The notes beneath the pieces are model-generated. The model searched no databases. It saw only the letters and a list, made by a program, of their open reading frames with translations, and was not told the origin of the DNA. Below are positions 10,220-18,860 of a stretch of DNA of 64,000 nucleotides, piece by piece (position 1 is the stretch's first letter; each line of letters starts with the position of its first letter). The stretch lies in the NCBI RefSeq assembly GCF_000183725.1, contig NC_014762.1, forward strand, positions 496,001 through 560,000. The letters are read 5' to 3'. The DNA comes from Sulfuricurvum kujiense DSM 16994 (lineage in GTDB: Bacteria > Campylobacterota > Campylobacteria > Campylobacterales > Sulfurimonadaceae). The translations under genes and the position numbers were made by a program.

Positions 10220-11392
10220 TTAGTGTGAACTTTTATTCCACGAAACTTTAAACTCGCTCCCTTCTGCGGTTTCTGAACGGACGGCAATTTTTAACTGGTA
10301 TTTTTGCGTGATCATCTGAACGATATTGAGTCCGATACCGAAACCTCCGTTGGCTTCATCAAAACGGGTATAGCGTTGAAAAATGTGCTCAATGACCTCT
10401 TTGGAGATACCGATTCCGGTATCGCGAATACTCAGAGATTGTGGTTCCAGCGTGATGTATATCTCGCCGGAGGGTTTATTGTACTTGATCGCATTTGAGA
10501 GGAGATTGTCGATCAGACGAATCATATGTTCCCTGTCAATTCGAAATGCCGCGGCTTTCAGGTCGGTTCGGATCGTGATTTTTTTTGCCTCGGCGATCGG
10601 ATTGAAATACTCGATACGCTCTTGAAGAAGCGCTTTGATATCGAGGTCGATGTTATGCTGTTTGCTCTGATCATGCATCAGCAAAAAGGTGAGGTCGTTG
10701 TAGAGATTGGAGATCGTCTTTGATGCGAGGGAAATTCTCTCAACGTGTTTGCGTTGTTTGGGGAGAAGCTCTTCTTTATGGAGTTGCTCAACAGACATCG
10801 TGATGACGGAGAGGGGAGTATTGAGTTCATGAGTGGTGTCTCTGATAAAGCGATCGAGTTTATGGATGGTATCACGAACGGGATGCAGGAAAAGTTTCCC
10901 CAGAACATAGATGACAACCGATAGAAAGAGGATCGAAAAAATCAAAAAAAGATAGATGCTTTTTCGGGTTTGTTCGAGCTGCGGCTCGATAGAGTCAGCC
11001 CGGACAAGAAGATAACGGACTTTTTTAAGATGTTGAAGTTCAATGGTATCGGTAAAAAAGTAGTGATGATCGTACTTATAAAAACCGAGGTGAAACGGAA
11101 ATACTACCTCGGGCGCCGATGTGTAGAGAATCTTTTTTTTGTGACTTAAAAGTACGACTTCAAAGCGCGGATCGCGGCTGAGATGTTTTTGGAGTTCATC
11201 CATATTTTTCGCATCGAAAATATGATCCTGAAGTGTTCCGGCATAGTATGACATGGCGTCGCGTCGGAGTTCGATATACATATTTCGCTGGTAATAATAA
11301 TACATCGTTGATATAATTAATAGAAAAATGGTGTTCAATACGACAAAAAGCGATACGAAGCGGATCAGCGATTTTTTTTCAGGCGAGTGCAA
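10220..11392 (-). CDS. Membrane sensor histidine kinase (pga-linked)
   Basis: Sensor kinase of a two-component pair. Transmembrane helices are at about residues 10-33 and 145-168, enclosing a periplasmic sensor of about 110 residues with no recognised fold. The dimerisation domain holds the phospho-accepting H188 in RDTTHELNTPLS. The ATPase domain has the N-box DNLLSNAIKYN, G1 DTGIG and G2 GFGIGLNIV. There is no clear HAMP domain. Its start overlaps the upstream response regulator gene by 14 bases, so the pair is coupled. The pair lies downstream of pgaBCD and the metallopeptidase on the same strand, so it may be cotranscribed with them and may report on the cell envelope. That role is inference. 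Confidence 0.92.
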   Translation of the reverse strand: MHSPEKKSLIRFVSLFVVLNTIFLLIISTMYYYYQRNMYIELRRDAMSYYAGTLQDHIFDAKNMDELQKHLSRDPRFEVVLLSHKKKILYTSAPEVVFPFHLGFYKYDHHYFFTDTIELQHLKKVRYLLVRADSIEPQLEQTRKSIYLFLIFSILFLSVVIYVLGKLFLHPVRDTIHKLDRFIRDTTHELNTPLSVITMSVEQLHKEELLPKQRKHVERISLASKTISNLYNDLTFLLMHDQSKQHNIDLDIKALLQERIEYFNPIAEAKKITIRTDLKAAAFRIDREHMIRLIDNLLSNAIKYNKPSGEIYITLEPQSLSIRDTGIGISKEVIEHIFQRYTRFDEANGGFGIGLNIVQMITQKYQLKIAVRSETAEGSEFKVSWNKSSH

Positions 11393-12071
11393 TCTGGTAC
11401 CCTTGTCCCCGTATATTTATAATTCTCTCTTTCCCCAGATGTTTGCGAAGATTTTTAATATGGGTTCGCAGACTCTCTTCGCTTCCGTCTTCGTCAAAAT
11501 CCCACGCCGATTCGATCAGAACTTTGGAACTGACGATTGAGCCCGGATGACAGAGGAGGATTTTTAAAATCTTCGCCTCTTTGCGTGGAAGGGTGATCTC
11601 GTCTTCATCGTTCGTAAGCCGTCCCAGCTTCGGATCAAAAACGATGGTTTCACTGATTGCTATCGGAGTATCTTCGCCGAGGATCGATGAGCGTTTGATG
11701 AGGGCTCGTATCCGCAGTTCGAGCTCTTTGAGTTCGAACGGTTTTTTGAGATAATCGTCGCACCCGGCATCGTATGCGTTTGATAGATCATCGATGGTGT
11801 TGAGGGAGGTTATGAAGATAGCAGGGGCTTTTCTCTCTTTATCCCGAAGTTCTCGCAGGACATCAAATCCGTTGAGTAGGGGGACTTTAACGTCGAATAA
11901 AAACAGATCGAACGCGATTTCGTATCCAAAATCCAGAGCGCTCTCCCCGTTATACGCGCATGTGACGGAATATCCCTGATCGCTTAGATACTCTTCGATG
12001 ATCGATGAGAGGGTAAAGTCGTCTTCCAGCAATAAAATCCGAAGCGCTGTAGAGGAGATCGGTTTTGGCAT
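11379..12071 (-). CDS. OmpR-family response regulator (pga-linked)
   Basis: Receiver domain (about residues 10-122) followed by a winged-helix DNA-binding domain (about 140-229). The phosphorylation site is D60 in LFDVKVP, with acidic residues E16-D18, a Thr/Ser switch near ITSL and the conserved lysine K110 in LKKPF. The C-terminal domain has the Trans_reg_C signature with the ending IRGQGYQI. It is cognate to the overlapping kinase gene. A 43-base gap separates it from the metallopeptidase gene upstream; that gap contains an AT-rich TATTATAG stretch, so an internal promoter is possible. Confidence 0.94.
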   Translation of the reverse strand: MPKPISSTALRILLLEDDFTLSSIIEEYLSDQGYSVTCAYNGESALDFGYEIAFDLFLFDVKVPLLNGFDVLRELRDKERKAPAIFITSLNTIDDLSNAYDAGCDDYLKKPFELKELELRIRALIKRSSILGEDTPIAISETIVFDPKLGRLTNDEDEITLPRKEAKILKILLCHPGSIVSSKVLIESAWDFDEDGSEESLRTHIKNLRKHLGKERIINIRGQGYQIALA

Positions 12072-12114
12072 GCTTTCTCTTTTGGATGTTTGGATGTATT
12101 ATAGAGCAGAAGAA

Positions 12115-12618
12115 TTAATAGAGTTTGCCGAAGTGATCAAGATAGGTCAGGTAGAGTCTTAATTCGAATTCGAGCTGATGATAGTGCGGCTCGATATGGG
12201 TACATAGGGAGTAAAATGCTTTATTGTGCTCTTTCTCTTTCAGATGGGCGAGTTCATGGGTAACGATCATCCGAAGAAACGGCTCGGGAACTTTCTTGAA
12301 CAGATGGGAAATTCGAATCTCGTTTTTTGCTTTGAGCTTTCCCCCCTGTACCCGTGAGACGAACGTATGGGTACCCAGTGCGGAGTGCAAATCGCGTATT
12401 TTGGTATCAAACAGCACTTTGGAGATGGGTGAGGAGCTTCGTAAATGGGTGTTTTTGATCTCCATCACATAGTCAAAGAGACTTTTGTCGCTGACGTAGG
12501 GATGAGGTTCGGGATATTTGTGCAAAAGCCGATCTCCGAGCGTATCGGTATCGATCAGCTCTTGTACCTGAGAGCGTATCTCCCGTGTGTAGTGGGCTAA
12601 ATATTTAAGTGTTTGCAT
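12115..12618 (-). CDS. YgjP-type zinc metallopeptidase (DUF45/M48-like)
   Basis: Putative zinc-dependent peptidase of the YgjP/WLM group. The motif H121-E122-L-A-H125 with a third ligand H131 (HELAHLKEKEHNKAF) is the zinc site of this family. The 167-residue protein lacks a signal peptide or membrane helix, so it is probably cytoplasmic. The substrate is unknown. It starts 12 bases after pgaD on the same strand, so it is likely cotranscribed with the exopolysaccharide genes, an unusual partner for them. Confidence is high for family membership and low for role. Confidence 0.85.
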   Translation of the reverse strand: MQTLKYLAHYTREIRSQVQELIDTDTLGDRLLHKYPEPHPYVSDKSLFDYVMEIKNTHLRSSSPISKVLFDTKIRDLHSALGTHTFVSRVQGGKLKAKNEIRISHLFKKVPEPFLRMIVTHELAHLKEKEHNKAFYSLCTHIEPHYHQLEFELRLYLTYLDHFGKLY

Positions 12619-12630
12619 ACGCTGAAAGCT

Positions 12631-13071
12631 TTAGCTCTTGTTTTCAATTTGGTCATTCAAGTGGATTATATGCCCGCGATCATCATGGTAAACCGTAACC
12701 AATTGACTATCAATACACTTCTGCAGTTCTGCATTGTCGATACGAAAATAATTGGAATAATCGTACGAAGTATAGAGTAGATGCTCGCTTGGTGCTCTGT
12801 GCCTATTGAGCCGTGATAAGACAAACAAGATGACAGGGGTCAGGATGAGCATATACAGAGCATTTTCAAACGTCACGCTGCTGACATTTTCGAAAATCCA
12901 ATCGGATATCGTATCGGGTGCTTCTTTGAGGGTAATGATTTTATACAATACGATCAGTAAAGGTTTCCATAAATAGATAAAGCCCAGCCACAGAGCGATG
13001 GTCATCGCATCCCAAAACCATCTTTTTCGTCTCGGCATTTCATGGCGTTTGTTAATAATAAGTGTTTCCAT
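12631..13071 (-). CDS. pgaD: PgaD-like subunit of poly-N-acetylglucosamine synthase
   Basis: Small inner-membrane protein that, in E. coli, pairs with the glycosyltransferase PgaC to form the c-di-GMP-activated polymer synthase. The 146-residue protein starts METLIINKRH, close in pattern to the E. coli PgaD start, then has two membrane helices (about residues 20-45 and 68-90) and a short cytoplasmic tail. PgaD sequences diverge quickly, so the call leans on topology and on its place six bases after pgaC. If it works as in E. coli, the c-di-GMP proteins elsewhere in this window could influence it. Confidence 0.8.
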   Translation of the reverse strand: METLIINKRHEMPRRKRWFWDAMTIALWLGFIYLWKPLLIVLYKIITLKEAPDTISDWIFENVSSVTFENALYMLILTPVILFVLSRLNRHRAPSEHLLYTSYDYSNYFRIDNAELQKCIDSQLVTVYHDDRGHIIHLNDQIENKS

Positions 13072-13077
13072 ACGATA

Positions 13078-14373
13078 TTACCCTTTCTTCTTCGGCAACT
13101 TTTGATGGACACCGCGGTCAGGACTAACCCATCGTGCACGCCCTTTTTTACCGAACAGTACTTTTGGAAACGCCGTTACGGCCGTGAACAAATTGAGCAG
13201 CCAGAAAGCGAACGGATACCAGATCATCCAGTAATAATTTTTCCCCATCCCTTCGTCATAATGCCCATCCAGCCATCGGCTGATCGCAAACTGTATCAAA
13301 CACGCACCGATGAGAATCACGCTGCTTTGATCGGGTAAAATAGGCGAACTCGACGGCATCAAATACGAAATGTGGACAAAGAGGCTTAAAAACCAGACCA
13401 AAAAGACCAGAACCATCGTGTAGGCCCAGATCGTACTGAGCATAAGCTCCGTCATAAGTCCCCAAAGATGGGTTTGCTTGTGGGAAAACAAAACCTTGAA
13501 GTTCTTCAGCATAACCTGAACGCCCCCCATAGCCCAGCGCAAGCGCTGTTTCCATAGCCCTCTTAAGGTCTCCGGCATCAAAATCCAGACCAGTGCCCGA
13601 GGCTCAAAACGGACGTCCCAGCCGTTTCGCTGCAGCTTCCAGGTAACATCGATATCTTCGGTGAGCATATCGGGACTCCAATACCCGATCTCATGCACCG
13701 CTGCTTTCCGAAAGCCGGTAATAACTCCCGAGACGGTAAATAACCGGCCGAAACTGCGCTGTGCCCGCTTGATCATCCCGACGATGGAAGAGAACTCGCC
13801 GACTTGAATCTTGCCCAACAAACTGGTGCGGTTGCGTATTCTCGGATTTCCCGTTACGGCGGCGACTTCGGGATAGCGGATAAAATGTTTGACCATCCAG
13901 TGGACACAATGTTTATCGATCAACGCATCGCCGTCGATACATATCAGATATTCATGTTTTGCCAACAGCGCTCCGGCTTGCAGCCCCAGTGCTTTTCCCT
14001 GATTTTCGGCCAGATTGACCACTTTCAGTTTCGGATTCTCTTTGGCCAGAGCGACCAATATATCCAGCGTATTATCCTTGCTTCCGTCGTTGATGGCGAT
14101 CACCTCGAACTCCGGATAATCGACATTCAAAGCATACGAGATGGTTTCGACGGCATTTTCCCCTTCATTATAGCACGGGATCAAAATACTCACCCCCGGC
14201 CAGCGTTCGTTGGCTCTAAGGGGAGGAATTTTGTATTTAAGATACGGTTTTTCATTTTTAAAATAGAAAAAGATTGCCCCGATTATCCACAAACTGGACA
14301 TAAACAGCGGATAATAGAACACATAGCCCAGCATTATGTGCCATAGCGAATGCCAAAATATATCGAATGTCAT
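13078..14373 (-). CDS. pgaC: Poly-beta-1,6-N-acetylglucosamine synthase PgaC (family 2 glycosyltransferase)
   Basis: Processive inner-membrane glycosyltransferase that polymerises N-acetylglucosamine from UDP-GlcNAc. An N-terminal helix (about 15-38) is followed by the GT2 domain with the substrate aspartates D96 (INDGS) and the D147/D149 pair (CIDGDA), the TED catalytic base at 238-240 and QRLRW at 276-280. Three or four membrane helices follow at the C terminus (about 310-420). The 431-residue length fits PgaC/IcaA. It begins 12 bases after the pgaB stop and is followed closely by pgaD. Confidence 0.94.
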   Translation of the reverse strand: MTFDIFWHSLWHIMLGYVFYYPLFMSSLWIIGAIFFYFKNEKPYLKYKIPPLRANERWPGVSILIPCYNEGENAVETISYALNVDYPEFEVIAINDGSKDNTLDILVALAKENPKLKVVNLAENQGKALGLQAGALLAKHEYLICIDGDALIDKHCVHWMVKHFIRYPEVAAVTGNPRIRNRTSLLGKIQVGEFSSIVGMIKRAQRSFGRLFTVSGVITGFRKAAVHEIGYWSPDMLTEDIDVTWKLQRNGWDVRFEPRALVWILMPETLRGLWKQRLRWAMGGVQVMLKNFKVLFSHKQTHLWGLMTELMLSTIWAYTMVLVFLVWFLSLFVHISYLMPSSSPILPDQSSVILIGACLIQFAISRWLDGHYDEGMGKNYYWMIWYPFAFWLLNLFTAVTAFPKVLFGKKGRARWVSPDRGVHQKLPKKKG

Positions 14374-14385
14374 TCTGAATCCTTC

Positions 14386-16404
14386 TTATTTGTTCGGCAT
14401 GGTATTGTTTAGGGTCGTTTGATGCATATAGGTCGGTTTTTTCGCGAACGCTTGTCTCATCGTATCGGCATCGGGAATATTTTTAAATACGCTGTCGGGA
14501 TAATAGGCCAGATGATGTACTCCCAATCCGTACAGATGTTGTATTGTATCATTCAATTCCTCAGAAGAAATCGGTGCATCGTTTTTTCTCCAATTTACCG
14601 TTTGAAGCTCCATCACGGTACGCTCTACTCCGCACTCTTCTCTTTTTACCCGTTCGACGATTTTTTCGTAAAAGGCTTTTGGATCAGGTGCCTGTTCCAT
14701 ATACGGCATCGCCATAATAGCGGTGTAGTCGTATTTGTCGATTGACTCGGCCAGCCCTTGGGCATACCACTCTTCGGCGTATTCGTTCAGGGCGACTTGA
14801 GCATAGAGATTGCGTGCCGTTTTAAGTCCGGGGTGCTCTTCCCGTACGATTTGTGCCAATTTCATCGCAAACTGATCCAAAAAGTCCGTTTTGAGATTTG
14901 TCCACTTCTCGAATTGGCCGCTATCCGATCTGATCTGCGTCACGCTTTGTGCCAGCCCCCATTTTTTATACTGTCTGCGTGCAAACGGACTGTCGTCTTC
15001 ATAGTCGGAGAGGGTGACATCGTCATGAAACAATATTCCGTCGATTCGGGGCGATTTTGCCAAGTCTTCGTAAATCTCTTGGATCACTTTTTGTGCTTTG
15101 GGTGAAAACGGGGAGAGTCTCGGATACCCCATATTCAGATGGGTCGGATCGACCTGCAGCGTTACGACGGTATCGTTGGCCGCCGGATTGTTTTTCGGCA
15201 GCTGCCACGCCATCATCGGCATCCATGCATAGATGCGTTTGACCTGCGTACGGGTTGCAATCTGCCATGCTACGCGGTTAAACAGATCCGAGCGCATCGG
15301 TACGTTTCGGTTCGGGAAATAGACATAGTCTGCCGCACCGTTGGCATCGGGATCGGCAAATGCCTGCAGGTAGACCGTGTTGACCCCCAGCTTCTTGATC
15401 CGATCCAGCAAATCCCCCAGATTACGTTCCGTCTGTGCAGGATCGGGATCGTACATATAGTCCAGATCGATATGGGCCGCTTTGGTCACTCTGTCGTTAT
15501 CGGTGCGATTTGCATTGCGTGACCACATGTCTTGTTCCAACATTTTTAACGTCATGTTTTTTTCGATCAATATCCGTCGAAGTCCCCACAGCGGGGTGAT
15601 GGCGGTATTGCTTCCATCATCGAGTGTCAGCCCGATCGGCATGCCCAGGCGCTCTACGATCTGCCGAACCTCTTTGTTGTAGTAGCCGTACGGCCAAACC
15701 ATGATGCGGGGCTTTTGTCCCGTATAGTTCTCTAAAAACGTGTTATTTGTCGCCAAGTCGTTGTATATGCGCTCTTTATAGCTTTTTTCGTCTTCATACC
15801 GTTGTTTGTCACTCAGCCATTGGCGTGTGATGACGGCGGGCTGCATGTTCCCTTGCGGATTTCCGACGATCCCTTTGTGCAAAGAGTAGGTATGGCTGGC
15901 GATCTCCACCAATCCGCTTTGTACCATCTCTTTTATCTCTTTTTGGCTCAGGAACTTGCCGCGGGCTATTTTGTGCCCGTCGAAATCAACGCTCTCTTTG
16001 GCCTCCATCCAACTGCCGACCAATGCGATGACCACCGGAATCTTATGTTTTTTAATGACGGGGAAAGCGTTGGTATAGACCGACTGGTACCCGTCGTCAA
16101 ACGTCATCAAAACCGCTTTTTTCGGTAAAGGTTTTTTCCCTTTCCGGTACTTTAAAATATCATCGATACTGATAAAGCGGTACCCGCTTTTCATCAGCCA
16201 ATTCACCTGCTCTTCAAAATGTTCCGGCGTGACCGCATAGCTTGAATCGAGGGTTTCGCTTTTTTCGGAAATTTCGTGATAGCTCAGGACGGTAAATTCG
16301 TTCGGGTTCTGATCGCGACTGCAGATATTCGGGATCTCATTTGCCATTAGGCAGCTGCCAATACTTAAGAATGCAAAAATAAATTTGACGATTGGTTTAC
16401 GCAT
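14386..16404 (-). CDS. pgaB: Poly-N-acetylglucosamine deacetylase PgaB
   Basis: Periplasmic, probably lipid-anchored protein that removes some acetyl groups from poly-N-acetylglucosamine before export. Signal region 1-21 has a plausible lipobox ending at C18. The carbohydrate esterase 4 domain (about 35-300) shows SYHE, the metal and base aspartates D103 and D104 in TFDDGY, and ASHTYS for the metal histidine. The second domain (about 315-660) matches the PgaB glycoside-hydrolase-like half, with HIDLDYMYDPDPAQ and DGILFHDDVTLSDYEDD. Full length (672 residues) like E. coli PgaB. First gene of the minus-strand run; a TATAAT-type -10 lies at 16440-16445. Confidence 0.93.
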   Translation of the reverse strand: MRKPIVKFIFAFLSIGSCLMANEIPNICSRDQNPNEFTVLSYHEISEKSETLDSSYAVTPEHFEEQVNWLMKSGYRFISIDDILKYRKGKKPLPKKAVLMTFDDGYQSVYTNAFPVIKKHKIPVVIALVGSWMEAKESVDFDGHKIARGKFLSQKEIKEMVQSGLVEIASHTYSLHKGIVGNPQGNMQPAVITRQWLSDKQRYEDEKSYKERIYNDLATNNTFLENYTGQKPRIMVWPYGYYNKEVRQIVERLGMPIGLTLDDGSNTAITPLWGLRRILIEKNMTLKMLEQDMWSRNANRTDNDRVTKAAHIDLDYMYDPDPAQTERNLGDLLDRIKKLGVNTVYLQAFADPDANGAADYVYFPNRNVPMRSDLFNRVAWQIATRTQVKRIYAWMPMMAWQLPKNNPAANDTVVTLQVDPTHLNMGYPRLSPFSPKAQKVIQEIYEDLAKSPRIDGILFHDDVTLSDYEDDSPFARRQYKKWGLAQSVTQIRSDSGQFEKWTNLKTDFLDQFAMKLAQIVREEHPGLKTARNLYAQVALNEYAEEWYAQGLAESIDKYDYTAIMAMPYMEQAPDPKAFYEKIVERVKREECGVERTVMELQTVNWRKNDAPISSEELNDTIQHLYGLGVHHLAYYPDSVFKNIPDADTMRQAFAKKPTYMHQTTLNNTMPNK

Positions 16405-16439
16405 GAATCAGAGCACTTTGTATTAAATTTTAATCTGAA

Positions 16440-16445
16440 ATTATA
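16440..16445 (-). promoter_or_regulatory. Candidate -10 box for pgaB
   Basis: TATAAT on the minus strand, 35 bases before the pgaB ATG. No good -35 hexamer is visible at 16-18 bases. Campylobacterota sigma-70 promoters often lack a -35, so this is plausible but unproven. Confidence 0.4.
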
Positions 16446-16622
16446 CAGCAGAACCCCTTTATAGCTGCTATCGGTACACAGTAAATTTGTATGTTTTTGC
16501 TAACTTACGGGAGCTTTTGCTATCTTTATAGTATAGTTTCATTAAATTATAGATCAACGGAACAAAACCTCGTTCGGATGCGTTTGCCTCTGCCGAGTCA
16601 GAACATAATGCAAAGGTTCGGG

Positions 16623-17204
16623 ATGGAACACCAGAAGATTGATGAACTTGTAGCTCGTATCAAAGTACTCGAAGCGGAACTGGAGAGTGAACTGCAGCAG
16701 GAGTATGAGCGCTTTACCTGCGAGATCACGAAAAAACGCGATGAGATTCTGGCCTCTTATCGAAAAGAGCGGCAGGGTGCATGGCGCTATCTCTTTACCG
16801 CTCCGATTCTCAATCTCCTCAGTGCCCCCGTCATCTGGTCGGTTCTGTTTCCGGCGTTGATTCTGGACGGTTTCGTCACGATCTATCAGTGGATCTGCTT
16901 TCCGATCTACAAAATCTCGAAAGTCAAACGGCAGGATTACATCATCATCGACCGTCACCGTCTTGCTTATCTCAATAGCATCGAAAAACTCAACTGCCTC
17001 TATTGCAGCTATTTCAACGGCCTCATGGGATACATCACCGAGGTCGCCGGCCGAACTGAGCAGTACTGGTGCCCGATACGCCACGCCACACGGGTTAAAT
17101 CGATGCACGGCAATTATAAAAAATTCTTCGATTACGGCGACAGCGAGAACTTCCGTCAAAGACTCGCTGAGCTTCGAGAGGATCTAAGAGAGGAGAAAGA
17201 GTGA
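16623..17204 (+). CDS. Conserved hypothetical membrane-associated protein upstream of ymdB
   Basis: The frame is open from 16491, but the start at 16623 (MEHQKIDEL) is preferred because AAAGG lies about seven bases upstream and the earlier codons look like promoter DNA; ATG 16608 is the alternative. From this start the product has 193 residues: a coiled coil (about 1-45), a hydrophobic segment (about 55-95), and a C-terminal part with CLYC and, 27 residues on, a third cysteine in the block GRTEQYWCPIRHA. I have the impression that this block is conserved widely in proteobacteria; its function is not known. The cysteines could bind metal. The last four bases overlap the ymdB start. Confidence 0.7.
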   Translation: MEHQKIDELVARIKVLEAELESELQQEYERFTCEITKKRDEILASYRKERQGAWRYLFTAPILNLLSAPVIWSVLFPALILDGFVTIYQWICFPIYKISKVKRQDYIIIDRHRLAYLNSIEKLNCLYCSYFNGLMGYITEVAGRTEQYWCPIRHATRVKSMHGNYKKFFDYGDSENFRQRLAELREDLREEKE

Positions 17205-18010
17205 AGATAGCGTTTATCGGAGATATCGTCGGACGTCCGGGACGGAGCATGATCAAAGAGCATTTGAAGAGGCTTCGACGCGAACACGGGATCGATTTTG
17301 TCATCGCCAACTACGAAAATGCCTCCCATGGCTTCGGAGTGACGATGAAAAATGCCCATGAGCTGCTGGGGATGGGGATCGACTGTATGAGCGGCGGGAA
17401 CCACACGTGGGACAAAAAAGAGGTCGAACCGCTGCTCGAATCCCTCCCGATGCTCCGCCCCCACAACTACCCCGAGGGGGTTAAGGGGACAGGGTGTAAA
17501 ATCTTCGACGTGGCGGGGGAGAAACTCGCCGTGCTCAACATCATGGGGCATTACGGGATGCCGTATGTCGATAATGCATTCCGATGCGCCCGCGACACGG
17601 TAGCACAGCTCAAAAGCGAGGGAATCCATCATATCTTCCTCGATTTCCATGCCGAAGCCTCCAGTGAGAAGCGCGGTATGCTGATGCTCCTTTCGGGGGA
17701 AGTGAGCGGCATTATCGGAACCCATACTCATGTGGGGAGCGACGATTTCCAGATCGTCGGCGGGACGGCGTATCTGAGCGATATCGGTCTCAGCGGATGC
17801 CGCGACAACGTCATCGGAATGGATGCCAAAGTACCGCTGGATCGTTTTTTGACGGGGGTTGCGGGACGGTTCGAAGTCCCTGAGAAATGCCGAAAGATTC
17901 TCCAAATCGCCGTGATGAACCTCGAAGGGGGGAAATGCAACGACGCCTTCAAACTCAAAATCTTCGATGACGGCAGAGTGATTCGCACCGATGCGTGGGT
18001 AGAGGAATAA
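17201..18010 (+). CDS. ymdB: YmdB-family metallophosphoesterase
   Basis: Cytoplasmic calcineurin-like phosphoesterase of the YmdB/TIGR00282 family; in Bacillus the family member hydrolyses 2',3'-cyclic nucleotides and cAMP. Metal-binding motifs are clear: GDIVGRPGR with D8, NYENASHGFG, GGNHTWD and the late THTHVGSDD. The 269-residue length is normal. The GTG start at 17201 has AGGAG at 17191-17195 and overlaps the upstream gene's stop. Physiological role in this organism is not evident from context. Confidence 0.92.
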   Translation: MKIAFIGDIVGRPGRSMIKEHLKRLRREHGIDFVIANYENASHGFGVTMKNAHELLGMGIDCMSGGNHTWDKKEVEPLLESLPMLRPHNYPEGVKGTGCKIFDVAGEKLAVLNIMGHYGMPYVDNAFRCARDTVAQLKSEGIHHIFLDFHAEASSEKRGMLMLLSGEVSGIIGTHTHVGSDDFQIVGGTAYLSDIGLSGCRDNVIGMDAKVPLDRFLTGVAGRFEVPEKCRKILQIAVMNLEGGKCNDAFKLKIFDDGRVIRTDAWVEE

Positions 18011-18013
18011 GCG

Positions 18014-18664
18014 GTGGAACTGCAGGACTCATGGGAGCTTTTCAGCGCACTTGAAAAACTGAAGCTTTTAGAGAACTCTCCGCCGTTGTGGTGGCCTGCC
18101 TATGGAACCTTTGAGGTCGTCGTCGGGGCGGTGCTGACTCAAAACACCCAATGGGAGCGGGTTCAAATCTCTCTGGACAATCTCCGAAATTCTGAGATTT
18201 TAGCCCCCGATCTCCTCGCACAAACACATCCCGAAACCCTTATGGAGCTGATCCGTCCGAGCGGGCTGTTCAAAGCGAAAGCGTCCAATCTCATCCGTCT
18301 TTCACGCAATATGATGGAGGAGTTCGGCGATTTCGAGACCTTTGCGCTGAGTACCGACCGCAACTGGCTGTTAAGCCAAAAAGGGGTCGGTCCCGAGACG
18401 GCGGATTCGATCCTCTGCTACGCCTGCGCCCGTCCTTCTATGGTCGTCGATGCCTACACCGCGCGGCTGTTAAACGCGTTCGGATATGAGTTCGAGAGTT
18501 ATGATGAGCTGCAGGAGTGGTGTGAAACGGGGGTGAGAGGATATTTCGACACCGTTCAGCTTCCCGCCGCTTTTGCGCGGTTTCATGGGATGATTGTGGA
18601 GTATGTGAAGAGCAATAGTAAGGGGAAAGCGGTAAATATCGAGCGGATCAGCTCGACCATTTAA
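18014..18664 (+). CDS. magIII: MagIII-type 3-methyladenine DNA glycosylase (HhH-GPD)
   Basis: Base-excision repair enzyme of the endonuclease III superfamily that removes 3-methyladenine. The helix-hairpin-helix loop QKGVGPETADSIL (about residues 120-132) and the catalytic aspartate in MVVDAYTARLL are present, and the overall pattern (WWPAYGTFEVVVGAVLTQNT, ILCYACA) follows Helicobacter MagIII closely. There is no C-terminal four-cysteine iron-sulfur loop, as expected for MagIII and unlike Nth. GTG start at 18014, four bases after ymdB. The last 26 codons lie inside a 95-bp sequence that recurs at 19199-19293, and the gene's end overlaps the convergent brnA by 17 bases. Confidence 0.9.
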   Translation: MELQDSWELFSALEKLKLLENSPPLWWPAYGTFEVVVGAVLTQNTQWERVQISLDNLRNSEILAPDLLAQTHPETLMELIRPSGLFKAKASNLIRLSRNMMEEFGDFETFALSTDRNWLLSQKGVGPETADSILCYACARPSMVVDAYTARLLNAFGYEFESYDELQEWCETGVRGYFDTVQLPAAFARFHGMIVEYVKSNSKGKAVNIERISSTI

Positions 18665-18679
18665 CCTGCGGTTCGACGT
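18585..18679. repeat. 95-bp direct repeat, copy 1 (magIII 3' end plus brnA 3' end)
   Basis: Matches 19199-19293 in the same orientation at 94 of 95 positions; the only difference is C at 18613 versus G at 19227. This copy is functional sequence: it holds the last codons of magIII and, on the other strand, the last ten codons of brnA. Confidence 0.97.
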
Positions 18680-18860
18680 GGCGGATGGCACAGTCAGTGA
18701 GATATGAATTCATCAGCGTTTGATACGGCAATCCCGTTTTGAGGGCGAGCTGTTTGAAATACTCGATGGTATCGACTTCGATATTGAGCGAAATCTGTTT
18801 TTTTGCCGCTTTGGCATAAGGGTTTTGGACGGATTGTGAAAAATCGTATTCTTCTCTCAT
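18648..18860 (-). CDS. brnA: BrnA-type antitoxin
   Basis: DNA-binding antitoxin that neutralises BrnT and represses the operon. The start is ATG 18860 (MREEYDFSQSVQNPY), because AAGGAG lies seven bases upstream and the ATGA overlap with the brnT stop is typical of such pairs; a longer in-frame extension to 18950 would lie wholly inside brnT. The 70-residue product has a ribbon-helix-helix-like core (QISLNIEVDTIEYFKQLALKTG then LPYQTLMNSYL), as in BrnA/CopG proteins. Its 3' end overlaps magIII and lies within the 95-bp repeat. Confidence 0.88.
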   Translation of the reverse strand: MREEYDFSQSVQNPYAKAAKKQISLNIEVDTIEYFKQLALKTGLPYQTLMNSYLTDCAIRHVEPQVKWSS

